Shown here: in pieces, positions 8,468 to 16,231 of the stretch
How positions within the stretch are numbered: the stretch's first letter is position 1
Layout: each line of letters opens with the position of its first letter
DNA from: Brevundimonas vesicularis
Lineage (GTDB): Bacteria; Pseudomonadota; Alphaproteobacteria; Caulobacterales; Caulobacteraceae
NCBI RefSeq assembly: GCF_027886425.1
Contig: NZ_CP115671.1
Span: 496,001-560,000, forward strand
DNA: 64,000 nt
Direction of reading: 5' to 3'
The notes under the pieces: model-generated
The model's input: only the letters and a program-made list of their open reading frames with translations
What the model was told of the DNA's origin: nothing
Databases searched by the model: none
Position numbers and translations under genes: made by a program

Positions 8468-9810
8468 GCTGAGCGCACCGCGCCCGCCACATCGGCCACC
8501 ACCCGCTTAACCAGTGCTTCGTCGTCGCCCTCGGCCATGACGCGGATCAGTTTTTCCGTGCCCGAGGGGCGCACCAGCAGCCGTCCCTGACCGCTCAGGG
8601 CCGCTTCGGCCTCGGCGATGGCGGCCTTGACCGTGTCGGTTTCCAGCGGCTTGTCGGCGGTGAAGCGAACGTTCTCCAGCTTTTGCGGAACGGGAGCGAA
8701 CTGGCGGGCCAGTTCGCTCATCGGCTTGCCGGATTCGACCAGGACGGCCAGCACCTGCAGCGCCGCCATCAGGCCGTCGCCGGTCGTGGCATGGTCGTGC
8801 AGGATGATGTGGCCCGACTGCTCGCCGCCGATGTTGAAGCCGCCTTCGCGCATCCGTTCCATGACATAGCGGTCGCCAACCTTGGTCCGCTCCAGCGTCA
8901 GGCCTTCGGACTCCAGTTTACGCTCCAGCCCCAGGTTGGACATGACGGTAGCCACCACGCCGCCCCCGGTCAGGAGGCCGCGCCTGGCCCAGTCAAGCCC
9001 GACCAAGGCCATGATCTGATCGCCGTCCACGACCCGACCCGTCTCGTCGCAGATGATCAGTCGGTCGGCGTCGCCGTCCAGGGCGATGCCGATATCGGCG
9101 CGGTAGCGTTTGACCGCATCGGCCAAGGTCGCCGGATGGGTCGAGCCGCACTCGGCGTTGATGTTGGTGCCGTTCGGGGTCACGCCGACGGGGAACACCT
9201 CGGCCCCCAGTTCGAACAGGGTGGTGGGCGCGACCTTGTAACCGGCGCCGTTGGCGCAATCGACGGCGATACGCAGCCCTTGCAGCGTCAACCGTTTGGG
9301 GAAGGCCTGTTTGGCGATCTCGATGTAGCGGGCCTGGGCGTCGTCGATGCGTTTGACCCGGCCCAGCTTGTTCGACGGCGCAAGGCCCTGGTCCAGACCT
9401 TGGTCCATCATGGCCTCGATCTTCAGCTCGATCTCGTCGGACAGCTTGTAGCCGTCCGGCCCGAACAGCTTGATCCCGTTGTCGGCATAGTCGTTGTGCG
9501 AGGCCGAGATCATCACGCCCAAATCGGCGCGCATCGACCGGGTCAGCATGGCCACGCCAGGCGTCGGCACGGGCCCGAAGGTGCGCACGTCCATTCCGAC
9601 CGAAGCGAAACCGGCGACCAAGGCCGGCTCGATCGTATAGCCTGACAGGCGGGTGTCCTTGCCGATCACCACCAGATGGCGTCGATCATCGTCGGTGCGG
9701 AACAGTTTTCCGGCGGCCAGACCCACGCGCAGCGCGACCTCGGCCGTCATCGGATAGGTGTTGGCGCGGCCGCGAATGCCGTCGGTGCCGAAATATTTTC
9801 TGTCGCCCAA
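8464..9810 (-). CDS. glmM: Phosphoglucosamine mutase
   Basis: GlmM converts glucosamine-6-phosphate to glucosamine-1-phosphate on the way to UDP-GlcNAc for peptidoglycan and LPS. The 448-residue protein starts MGDRKYFGTDGIRG, the invariant family start. The phosphoserine loop is ISASHN with Ser104, and the Mg-binding loop is DGDADR (about 243-248). The C-terminal phosphate-binding segment RPSGTEKLIRVM is present. It is divergent from glmS, which makes its substrate, so the two consecutive steps share one intergenic region. Confidence 0.97.
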   Translation of the reverse strand: MGDRKYFGTDGIRGRANTYPMTAEVALRVGLAAGKLFRTDDDRRHLVVIGKDTRLSGYTIEPALVAGFASVGMDVRTFGPVPTPGVAMLTRSMRADLGVMISASHNDYADNGIKLFGPDGYKLSDEIELKIEAMMDQGLDQGLAPSNKLGRVKRIDDAQARYIEIAKQAFPKRLTLQGLRIAVDCANGAGYKVAPTTLFELGAEVFPVGVTPNGTNINAECGSTHPATLADAVKRYRADIGIALDGDADRLIICDETGRVVDGDQIMALVGLDWARRGLLTGGGVVATVMSNLGLERKLESEGLTLERTKVGDRYVMERMREGGFNIGGEQSGHIILHDHATTGDGLMAALQVLAVLVESGKPMSELARQFAPVPQKLENVRFTADKPLETDTVKAAIAEAEAALSGQGRLLVRPSGTEKLIRVMAEGDDEALVKRVVADVAGAVRSA

Positions 9811-9852
9811 GGTGCGGTCCTTTGTTTCGGGTAACGTTCCGAAACCCCTTTT

Positions 9853-9881
9853 TTGATGCGGCCCGCCTTAAGATTGCATAG
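9853..9881 (+). promoter_or_regulatory. Possible glmS promoter
   Basis: TTGATG at 9853-9858 and GCATAG at 9876-9881 are 17 bases apart, an acceptable sigma-70-type spacing, about 90 bases upstream of glmS. The match to the -10 consensus is partial, so this is tentative. Confidence 0.3.
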
Positions 9882-9904
9882 ACGGCCGATGGGGCTTGAT
9901 GTGT

Positions 9905-9949
9905 GGCTTAGCCCCGGATCGCCGCCAGTGCAAAGCGGCGCCCTTTTCC
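9905..9949 (+). promoter_or_regulatory. Hairpin with T run in the glmS leader
   Basis: CGCCGC at 9920-9925 pairs with GCGGCG at 9935-9940 over a nine-base loop, followed by CCCTTTTCC. The shape is that of a small intrinsic terminator or attenuator, lying 23 bases before the glmS ATG. A weaker GGGGCT/AGCCCC pair lies just upstream (about 9890-9915). Whether it acts as an attenuator is inference. Confidence 0.35.
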
Positions 9950-9971
9950 TGACTTCTCGGAGCCTTCGCTC

Positions 9972-11786
9972 ATGTGCGGCATCATCGGCGTCACCGGCAA
10001 TGGTCCTGTCGTTCCCCGGCTGATCGACAGCCTGAAACGGCTGGAGTACCGCGGCTATGATTCCGCAGGCGTCGCCGCCGTTGTGGACGGCTCGGTCGAG
10101 CGCCGCCGCGCCAAAGGAAAGATCCGTAATCTGGAAGCCGTCCTGGCCGAGGAGCCGATGACGGCGACGGTCGGCATCGGCCATACGCGCTGGGCCACGC
10201 ACGGCGCGCCCACGACCGCCAACGCCCACCCACACAAGGCCGGTCGTGTCACCCTGGTCCATAACGGCATCATCGAAAACTTCGCCGAGCTGAAAGCCGA
10301 GCTGGCCGCCGAAGGCCATGTCTTTGAAAGCCAGACCGACACCGAGGTCATCGCCCACCTGCTGGACGCCGAATTGAATACGGGTCGCGCGCCGCTGGAG
10401 GCGTTCAAGACCACTCTGGATCGCCTGACCGGCGCCTATGCGCTTGCGGTGCTGATCGACGGAACGGACGACCTGATCCTGGGCGCGCGACGCGGCAGCC
10501 CCTTGGTGGTCGGTTGGGGCGAGGATGAAATGTATCTGGGCTCGGACGCGCTGGCCGTCGGTCCGTTCACGCAGAAGATTTCCTATCTGGAAGAGGGCGA
10601 TTACGTCGCCATGACCAAGGCCGGCGCCCAGATGTTCGACGTGGCGGGCAAGCCGGTCGAACGCGCCATCGTCCAGGTCTCGGCCTCCTCGGCGATGGTC
10701 GAGAAGGGCGAATATCGCCACTTCATGGAGAAGGAAATCCATGAACAGCCCGACAGCGTCCAGCACACCCTGTCGGAATATCTCGACCTGGTGACCGGCA
10801 AGGCCAAGACCAATCCCGTCGATTTCGCCGCCATCGACCGCATCCAGATCGTCGCCTGCGGCACGGCCTTTTACGCCGGCCAGATCGGCCGTTATGCGTT
10901 CGAGAAACTGGCCGGCCTGCCCTGCGACGTCGAGATCGCGTCCGAGTTCCGCTATCGCTCGCCTGCCGTGTCGCCCAAGACGCTGGCGGTCGCCGTCAGC
11001 CAGTCGGGCGAGACGGCCGACACCCTGGCCAGCCTGACGTGGTGCAAGGCGCAAGGGTTGCAGACCGCCGCCGTCGTGAATGTTCACTCGTCCTCGATGG
11101 CGCGTGAGGCCGCCGTGCTGTGGCCCACCCATGCCGGTCCGGAAATCGGCGTCGCTTCGACCAAGGCTTTCACCGCCCAGGTCGCGGCCCTGCTGGCCCT
11201 GGCCGTGGCGGCTGGCGTGGCGCGCGGCCGGATCGATGCTGCGACGGAGGCCGAACTGGTCAAGGCTCTGTTCGAAAGCCCGCGCCTGATCGCCGAGGCC
11301 CTGACGATGGGCGACAGCATCCGCGCCGTGACCCACGATCTGTCAAAGGCCGACGACGTGCTGTTCCTGGGCCGGGGCGCCATGTTCCCGCTGGCGATGG
11401 AAGGCGCGCTGAAGCTGAAGGAGATCAGCTATATCCACGCCGAGGGCTATGCCGCCGGAGAGTTGAAACACGGCCCCATCGCCCTGATCGACGAAGAGAC
11501 CCCGACCATCGCCCTGGCTCCGCTCGACGATGTGTTCGAAAAGACCGCGTCCAACCTGCAGGAGGTCGCCGCACGGGGCGGCCCGGTCATCATGATCGCG
11601 CCGGAAAAGGCACCCGATCCGCACGGCGCCGGCATTCGCCGCATCCACGCCCCCGACTGCCATCCGCTAATCGCGCCTCTGGTCTATGCCGTGCCGGTGC
11701 AACTTCTGGCCTACTACACAGCCGTTCAGAAGGGCACCGACGTGGATCAGCCCCGCAACCTGGCCAAATCCGTCACGGTCGAATAG
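9972..11786 (+). CDS. glmS: Glutamine-fructose-6-phosphate aminotransferase (isomerising)
   Basis: GlmS makes glucosamine-6-phosphate from fructose-6-phosphate and glutamine, the committed step to amino sugars. The 604-residue protein begins MCGIIGVTG, so Cys2 becomes the N-terminal nucleophile of the class II glutaminase domain (2-220). Two SIS sugar-isomerase domains follow (about 280-430 and 450-600), with the sugar-phosphate motif SQSGETADT and the C-terminal end KSVTVE. Its last 40 bases overlap, tail to tail, the 3' end of a Crp/Fnr-type gene on the other strand. Confidence 0.97.
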   Translation: MCGIIGVTGNGPVVPRLIDSLKRLEYRGYDSAGVAAVVDGSVERRRAKGKIRNLEAVLAEEPMTATVGIGHTRWATHGAPTTANAHPHKAGRVTLVHNGIIENFAELKAELAAEGHVFESQTDTEVIAHLLDAELNTGRAPLEAFKTTLDRLTGAYALAVLIDGTDDLILGARRGSPLVVGWGEDEMYLGSDALAVGPFTQKISYLEEGDYVAMTKAGAQMFDVAGKPVERAIVQVSASSAMVEKGEYRHFMEKEIHEQPDSVQHTLSEYLDLVTGKAKTNPVDFAAIDRIQIVACGTAFYAGQIGRYAFEKLAGLPCDVEIASEFRYRSPAVSPKTLAVAVSQSGETADTLASLTWCKAQGLQTAAVVNVHSSSMAREAAVLWPTHAGPEIGVASTKAFTAQVAALLALAVAAGVARGRIDAATEAELVKALFESPRLIAEALTMGDSIRAVTHDLSKADDVLFLGRGAMFPLAMEGALKLKEISYIHAEGYAAGELKHGPIALIDEETPTIALAPLDDVFEKTASNLQEVAARGGPVIMIAPEKAPDPHGAGIRRIHAPDCHPLIAPLVYAVPVQLLAYYTAVQKGTDVDQPRNLAKSVTVE

Positions 11787-12415
11787 GCCTCGTCCGTCAT
11801 CCGCCGCAGGGCGTCTGCATCGATGATTTGGATCGCGCCGCGCCGCAGCCGCACGGCGCCGGCGGCGCACAGTTCGGTGCAGGCGGTCGATATGCTGGCG
11901 CGTCGCACAGCCATCAGATGCGACAACTCGGTTTGACGCAGGGCGAGTACGTCGCCTCCCCTTCGGTCGTGAACGTCGAGCAATAGGGCGGCCAGGCGCT
12001 GGCTGACTTTTAATGTGGCGTGGCGCGAAAGCTCAGCCTGAAGGGCGATGTTGCGACGGCGAAGATCAATCAGCGCCATCTCGACCAGACTGTCGCGATC
12101 GATCTTTTGCGCCAGCTTGCGAGCGGAAACGGTCAGGTATCGTCCGGCCGTCAACCAAACGGCCGACTCTGGCCCACCCCCGCCCAATACAGCGTCGAAG
12201 TTGATCACGTCGTCGCTGGACGCCAGCCCATGCGACAGAGTGCCGTCGAGCCCGATACGCGCCAGGACGCCTGACAAAATCAGTGTGACGACAGCTTCGC
12301 CATTCTGTGTGGTTGAGGTTCGTGCGCCAGCCTCGGCGAAGAAAGCATCGCCTTCGTCCAGGCCCTGAACTGCCAGGGCAGACAACAGAGCGTGCGCGAG
12401 GTTTGACTGAGACAT
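11747..12415 (-). CDS. Crp/Fnr-family transcriptional regulator (first of two)
   Basis: A 222-residue protein with the Crp/Fnr layout: an N-terminal cNMP-binding-like beta barrel (about 15-115), a long dimer helix, and a C-terminal winged helix (about 150-210) with the helix-turn-helix LRQTELSHLMAVRRASISTACTEL. The cAMP phosphate-binding cassette is not recognisable and there is no Fnr cysteine cluster, so the signal is unknown. It lies 52 bases downstream of a second Crp/Fnr gene on the same strand, and its 3' end overlaps the glmS coding end by 40 bases. Confidence 0.85.
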   Translation of the reverse strand: MSQSNLAHALLSALAVQGLDEGDAFFAEAGARTSTTQNGEAVVTLILSGVLARIGLDGTLSHGLASSDDVINFDAVLGGGGPESAVWLTAGRYLTVSARKLAQKIDRDSLVEMALIDLRRRNIALQAELSRHATLKVSQRLAALLLDVHDRRGGDVLALRQTELSHLMAVRRASISTACTELCAAGAVRLRRGAIQIIDADALRRMTDEAYSTVTDLARLRG

Positions 12416-12467
12416 GCCACGTCTAGACGGCCGATCGCCGTTCGGTGCGATAACATGCGTTAAGTGA

Positions 12468-13211
12468 TCAGACGGGCTCGGATTGCAGGCGCAAATAGGT
12501 GGGGTCGAACTCGGCGATCTCGGCCAAGCGACGCCAGTCGAGAATATCGATGCGCCCGCCCGCCCAAGCGACGACCCCCTCGCTGCGAAGCTCGGAAATC
12601 AGGCGGCTGACATGGACGGTCGAGAGGCCCAGCGTATCACCCAAGGTCGTTTGCGTCAGCGGGAGTTCGAAGGTCAAATCACCTGTTTGGCCGACGGCCT
12701 GGAGGCGCAGGTAAAGCTCGCATACCAGATGCGCCAGATGGCCCAGGCCGCTGCGCCGGCCCATGGCCACCAGCCACTGTCGATGGATGGCGGCGTCGAT
12801 GATGGTGTCCAGCCAAAGCAGTCGGCCCAGGTGTGGATGTCGCTCGGTGATGTCGATCAAGCCGCTGTGCGGCGCCTCTGCGATCACGCAGTCGGTCAGG
12901 GCGACGACGCCGTGATCCATCTGCTTCATCAACAGGCTGTGCAGGTCGATGAAGTCGCCCGACACATTGATTTCAGTGATCTGTCGCGCCCCGTCTTCCA
13001 GCGTGGAATAACGCGCGGAAAAGCCCGAAATCAGAAGGGTGCTGTGCAGCGGGCGGGTGTGCTCGCGCACGATATCGGATCCGGCGGAGACGGTTTTGGG
13101 CGCATCGAGGACCGCGCTCAACGCCTCGATCTCTTCGGCATTGAGCCGGTCCCTAAGCGACAACTTGTCGACCAGCGTGGTGATCTTCGAGACGCCGCCA
13201 GCCTTGGTCAT
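12468..13211 (-). CDS. Crp/Fnr-family transcriptional regulator (second of two)
   Basis: A 247-residue Crp/Fnr-type regulator with an N-terminal sensor barrel (about 25-130), a dimer helix and a C-terminal winged helix (about 170-235) carrying LTQTTLGDTLGLSTVHVSRLISEL. It lacks Fnr-type Fe-S cysteines and a clear cAMP site. The ATG at 13211 overlaps the last base of the upstream DUF6894 stop codon; a GTG directly before it (13214) is an alternative start. DUF6894 and the two regulators form a compact same-strand group, so they are likely co-transcribed. Targets are unknown. Confidence 0.85.
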   Translation of the reverse strand: MTKAGGVSKITTLVDKLSLRDRLNAEEIEALSAVLDAPKTVSAGSDIVREHTRPLHSTLLISGFSARYSTLEDGARQITEINVSGDFIDLHSLLMKQMDHGVVALTDCVIAEAPHSGLIDITERHPHLGRLLWLDTIIDAAIHRQWLVAMGRRSGLGHLAHLVCELYLRLQAVGQTGDLTFELPLTQTTLGDTLGLSTVHVSRLISELRSEGVVAWAGGRIDILDWRRLAEIAEFDPTYLRLQSEPV

Positions 13212-13471
13212 CACGCGTCCCCCGTCAATGTCCAGCCCTCGGGCGCCTGATCGGATGCGGACGCCGTGACGCTAACGACCGTTTGACCCTCGGTGTCCGT
13301 GACGATGACGCTGAAGGCGCGGGTCGTCCAAAACGACGCGCCCCGGTAGCGAAGGATTTCGCCCAGCACGGCGACGGCTTCCTCGCGCGCCGCATCAACG
13401 CTCCTCAGTTCCTCGCCCTGATCGTCGCGGATGCAATCTCCGTTCTGGGTATGGAAAAAGTAACGCGGCAA
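13211..13471 (-). CDS. DUF6894 family small protein
   Basis: An 86-residue protein starting MPRYFFHTQNGD, the hallmark of the DUF6894 family of small alphaproteobacterial proteins. The middle carries EELRSVDAAREEAVAVLGEIL, a helix typical of the family, and a strand-rich end. The function is unknown; family members are often found beside stress or Crp-type regulators. Its TGA overlaps the start of the next Crp/Fnr gene, which suggests translational coupling. Confidence 0.85.
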   Translation of the reverse strand: MPRYFFHTQNGDCIRDDQGEELRSVDAAREEAVAVLGEILRYRGASFWTTRAFSVIVTDTEGQTVVSVTASASDQAPEGWTLTGDA

Positions 13472-13540
13472 TCTTCCCTCCTGGCCTCAGCCGAAAGGGA
13501 AGCGGTCACGGGCGCGATTGGTTCAGTCCGCTGTGATGTT

Positions 13541-15040
13541 TCAGATTTCCTGATTGAAGACGCCGATTTCGGGATAGGCGGCGAGGCGCGGCTTGATCTC
13601 CTTGCGGAAGAGGTCGCGCATGTCGTCTTCGGAACGCATGCTCTCGACCACCACGACCAATTCCGGCTTGTTGGACGAGGCGCGGACCAGGACCCAAGAT
13701 CCGTCTTCCAGGTGCACCCGAACGCCGTTGACGGTGATGGCCTCGACGATCTTGCGGCCCAGGATTTCGCCGCCAGCGTCGGCCAGGTCGGAGTATTCCT
13801 TCACGATTCGCTCCAGCACGCCGTACTTCAGCTCGTCGTCGCAATGGGGCGACATGGTCAGACTGGTCCAGGCGTCTGGGAGGGCGGTCTTCAGTTCACT
13901 GAGTTTTTTGTCCGGATTGCGATCCAGCATGGCCAGAACCGCGCCCGCAGCGACTAGACCGTCGTCGTAGCCGTGGCCCAGATCGCCGGCCATGAAGAAG
14001 TGGCCCGACTTCTCGAAGCCGGCCAGGGCGCCCAGTTCGGCGGTCTTGCGCTTAATGTAGGAGTGGCCGGTCTTCCAGTAGACGACCTCGGCGCCATTGG
14101 CTTTCAGGACCTCGTCAGTCTTGTAGAGGCCGGTCGACTTCACATCGACGACAAAGGTGCTGTCCGGATAGACCTTGGACAGGTCGCGGGCCAGCATCAG
14201 GCCGATCTTGTCGGCGAAGATCTCTTCGCCCGTGTCGTCCACCACGCCGCAGCGGTCTCCGTCGCCGTCGAAGCCAAGGGCCAGATCGGCGCCCGTCTCA
14301 CGCACCCGTTGGGCCATCTGCACCAGCATGGCGTGATCTTCCGGGTTCGGATTGTATTTCGGGAAGGTGTAATCGAGGTCGGTGTCCATCTCGATCACCT
14401 CGACGCCCATCCGGCGCAGGGCGTCGGGGGCGAAGGCGCCGGCTGTACCGTTGCCACAGGCGCAGACGACCTTCAGCGGTCGCTTGATCTGCACCTTGGA
14501 GGCCACATCGGCGACATAGGTTTCGCGGAAGTCATCGACCCGCACGAGCTTGCCGCCCGACCGGGCTACGCCCTCGCCGTTTAGCACGATCTCCTTCAGT
14601 CGGCCCATCTCGTCGGGACCGAAGGTCAGAGGCTTGTTCGCCCCCATTTTCACCCCGGTCCAGCCATTCTCGTTGTGGCTGGCGGTGACCATGGCGACGC
14701 AGGGCGCATCCAGTTCGAATTGACCGAAATAGGCTATCGGCGACAAGGCCAGCCCGACGTCCAGAACCTCCATCCCGCCTTCCAGCAGCCCCAGGATCAG
14801 GGCCTGTTTGACGCTGAGGCTGTAGCCACGAAAATCATGGCCGGTGACGATCTTGGGCGCGACGCCGATCTCGTGGACATAAGTGGCCAGGCCAAGTCCT
14901 AGAGCCTGAATGCCGAGAAGGTTGATCTCTTCTTCCAGGATCCAGCGCGCGTCGTATTCGCGAAAGCCTGTCGGTTTCACGAGGGCGAGATTCTCGTAAT
15001 CGGCGGTGTTTGGCTTCAGATCCTGCCTGGGCTTGAGCAT
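13541..15040 (-). CDS. Phosphomannomutase/phosphoglucomutase
   Basis: A 499-residue alpha-D-phosphohexomutase that interconverts hexose-6- and hexose-1-phosphates. The active Ser121 lies in VTASHNENGWTG, and the metal loop is GFDGDGDRCG. The C-terminal phosphate-binding domain has the VRASSNKPEL segment. The start is ATG 15040 (MLKPRQDL); the frame runs on upstream but into the preceding gene's end. It lies 10 bases behind a GT4 glycosyltransferase on the same strand and close to the mannose-1-phosphate guanylyltransferase, which suggests mannose-1-phosphate supply for GDP-mannose. It is distinct from glmM in this window by its ASHN flanks and length. Confidence 0.92.
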   Translation of the reverse strand: MLKPRQDLKPNTADYENLALVKPTGFREYDARWILEEEINLLGIQALGLGLATYVHEIGVAPKIVTGHDFRGYSLSVKQALILGLLEGGMEVLDVGLALSPIAYFGQFELDAPCVAMVTASHNENGWTGVKMGANKPLTFGPDEMGRLKEIVLNGEGVARSGGKLVRVDDFRETYVADVASKVQIKRPLKVVCACGNGTAGAFAPDALRRMGVEVIEMDTDLDYTFPKYNPNPEDHAMLVQMAQRVRETGADLALGFDGDGDRCGVVDDTGEEIFADKIGLMLARDLSKVYPDSTFVVDVKSTGLYKTDEVLKANGAEVVYWKTGHSYIKRKTAELGALAGFEKSGHFFMAGDLGHGYDDGLVAAGAVLAMLDRNPDKKLSELKTALPDAWTSLTMSPHCDDELKYGVLERIVKEYSDLADAGGEILGRKIVEAITVNGVRVHLEDGSWVLVRASSNKPELVVVVESMRSEDDMRDLFRKEIKPRLAAYPEIGVFNQEI

Positions 15041-15050
15041 TCTGATCGGC

Positions 15051-16136
15051 TCAGGCAGCGGCGCGTTTGCGAATCCGAGCAATGCGTCGCAGGCGACGCC
15101 AGAAGCGGCCGCGCTCGGGTTCGGGATAAGGTTGCAGGTTCTCGACGAACTGTTCGGCCGAGGCACGCCAACTGAACTTTTCAGCATAGGCCCGCACAGC
15201 CTTGCGATCGAGATCGAGGCACTGCAAGCAGGCGGTCTTGAGGTCTTTGTCGATTGCGCCTGCGTTCGATCCGGGAATGATGTCGATCGGGCCGTGGGCC
15301 GGATAAGCCGCGACCGGCGTGCCGGCGGCCATGGCTTCCAGGATCACAAGACCGAAGGTATCGGTCCAACTGGGGAAGACGAAGACGTCGGCGTCGCGGA
15401 AACAGCGGGCCAGGTCGTCACCGAACTTGGCGCCGAGGAACTTGGCCTCCGGATACTTTTCTTCCAGCTCGGCGCGGGCCGGGCCATCGCCCACGACAAT
15501 CTTGGTGCCGGGCAGATCGAGTTGCAGGAAGGCCTCGATGTTCTTCTCCACCGCCACACGCCCGACGTTCAGGAAGAAGGGCCGGGGCCAGTCCTTGCCG
15601 CCAAGCTCGTCGTATATGCGGTCCAGGTCGGGGTTGAAGACGTCGGTATCGACGCCTCTCGACCAAGGAGAGACATTCTTGAATCCATGCTCGACCAGTT
15701 CGTCGCGTAGGGTCGGCGTCGCCACCATCAGCCGTCCGGACGGCTTGTGGAACCACTTCATGTAGGCGTAGCCGACCTGAACCGGGATCGGGAAACGGGC
15801 CGAGACGTATTCCGGGAATTTGGTGTGGTAGCTGGTCGTGAACGGCAGCTTCCACTCCACGCAGATCCGGCGCGTGGCGATACCGATCGGACCCTCGGTG
15901 GCGATATGGACAGCCTCGGGTTCGAAGGCCCGCAGCATCTCGCGGATCTCTTCTTCCGCCCCCAGCGCCAGACGGATCTCCGGGTAGGTGGGGCAGGGGA
16001 TGGTCTTGAACAGGCTGGGTTCGATGACCTCGACCTCATGGCCCATGCCGCGGCATTCCGCGACGGTGCGCGTCAGGGTGCGGACGACGCCATTGACCTG
16101 AGGTTCCCAGGCGTCGGTGGCCAGAACGATGCGCAT
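15051..16136 (-). CDS. GT4-family glycosyltransferase
   Basis: A 361-residue retaining glycosyltransferase with GT-B fold. The N-terminal domain starts MRIVLATDAWEPQVNGVVRTL, characteristic of GDP-mannose-dependent mannosyltransferases such as MgtA. TSYHTKFPEY follows, and the C-terminal domain holds NVGRVAVEKN and the donor-binding FPSWTDTFGLVILEAMAAGTPVAAY. The last 20 residues are Arg-rich (RFWRRLRRIARIRKRAAA), which could hold it at the membrane. Co-directional with the downstream phosphohexomutase (10-base gap). Mannosyl transfer is inferred from family resemblance and neighbours; the acceptor is unknown. Confidence 0.88.
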   Translation of the reverse strand: MRIVLATDAWEPQVNGVVRTLTRTVAECRGMGHEVEVIEPSLFKTIPCPTYPEIRLALGAEEEIREMLRAFEPEAVHIATEGPIGIATRRICVEWKLPFTTSYHTKFPEYVSARFPIPVQVGYAYMKWFHKPSGRLMVATPTLRDELVEHGFKNVSPWSRGVDTDVFNPDLDRIYDELGGKDWPRPFFLNVGRVAVEKNIEAFLQLDLPGTKIVVGDGPARAELEEKYPEAKFLGAKFGDDLARCFRDADVFVFPSWTDTFGLVILEAMAAGTPVAAYPAHGPIDIIPGSNAGAIDKDLKTACLQCLDLDRKAVRAYAEKFSWRASAEQFVENLQPYPEPERGRFWRRLRRIARIRKRAAA

Positions 16137-16231
16137 TGAGGCGGGCGGACCCTGAGCCGTTGAGTAAGGGGCGAACTTCTAGACGGTTCGGGTTAGGAAG
16201 GCGAGACGTTGAGCCACGGCGGGAAGATCAA

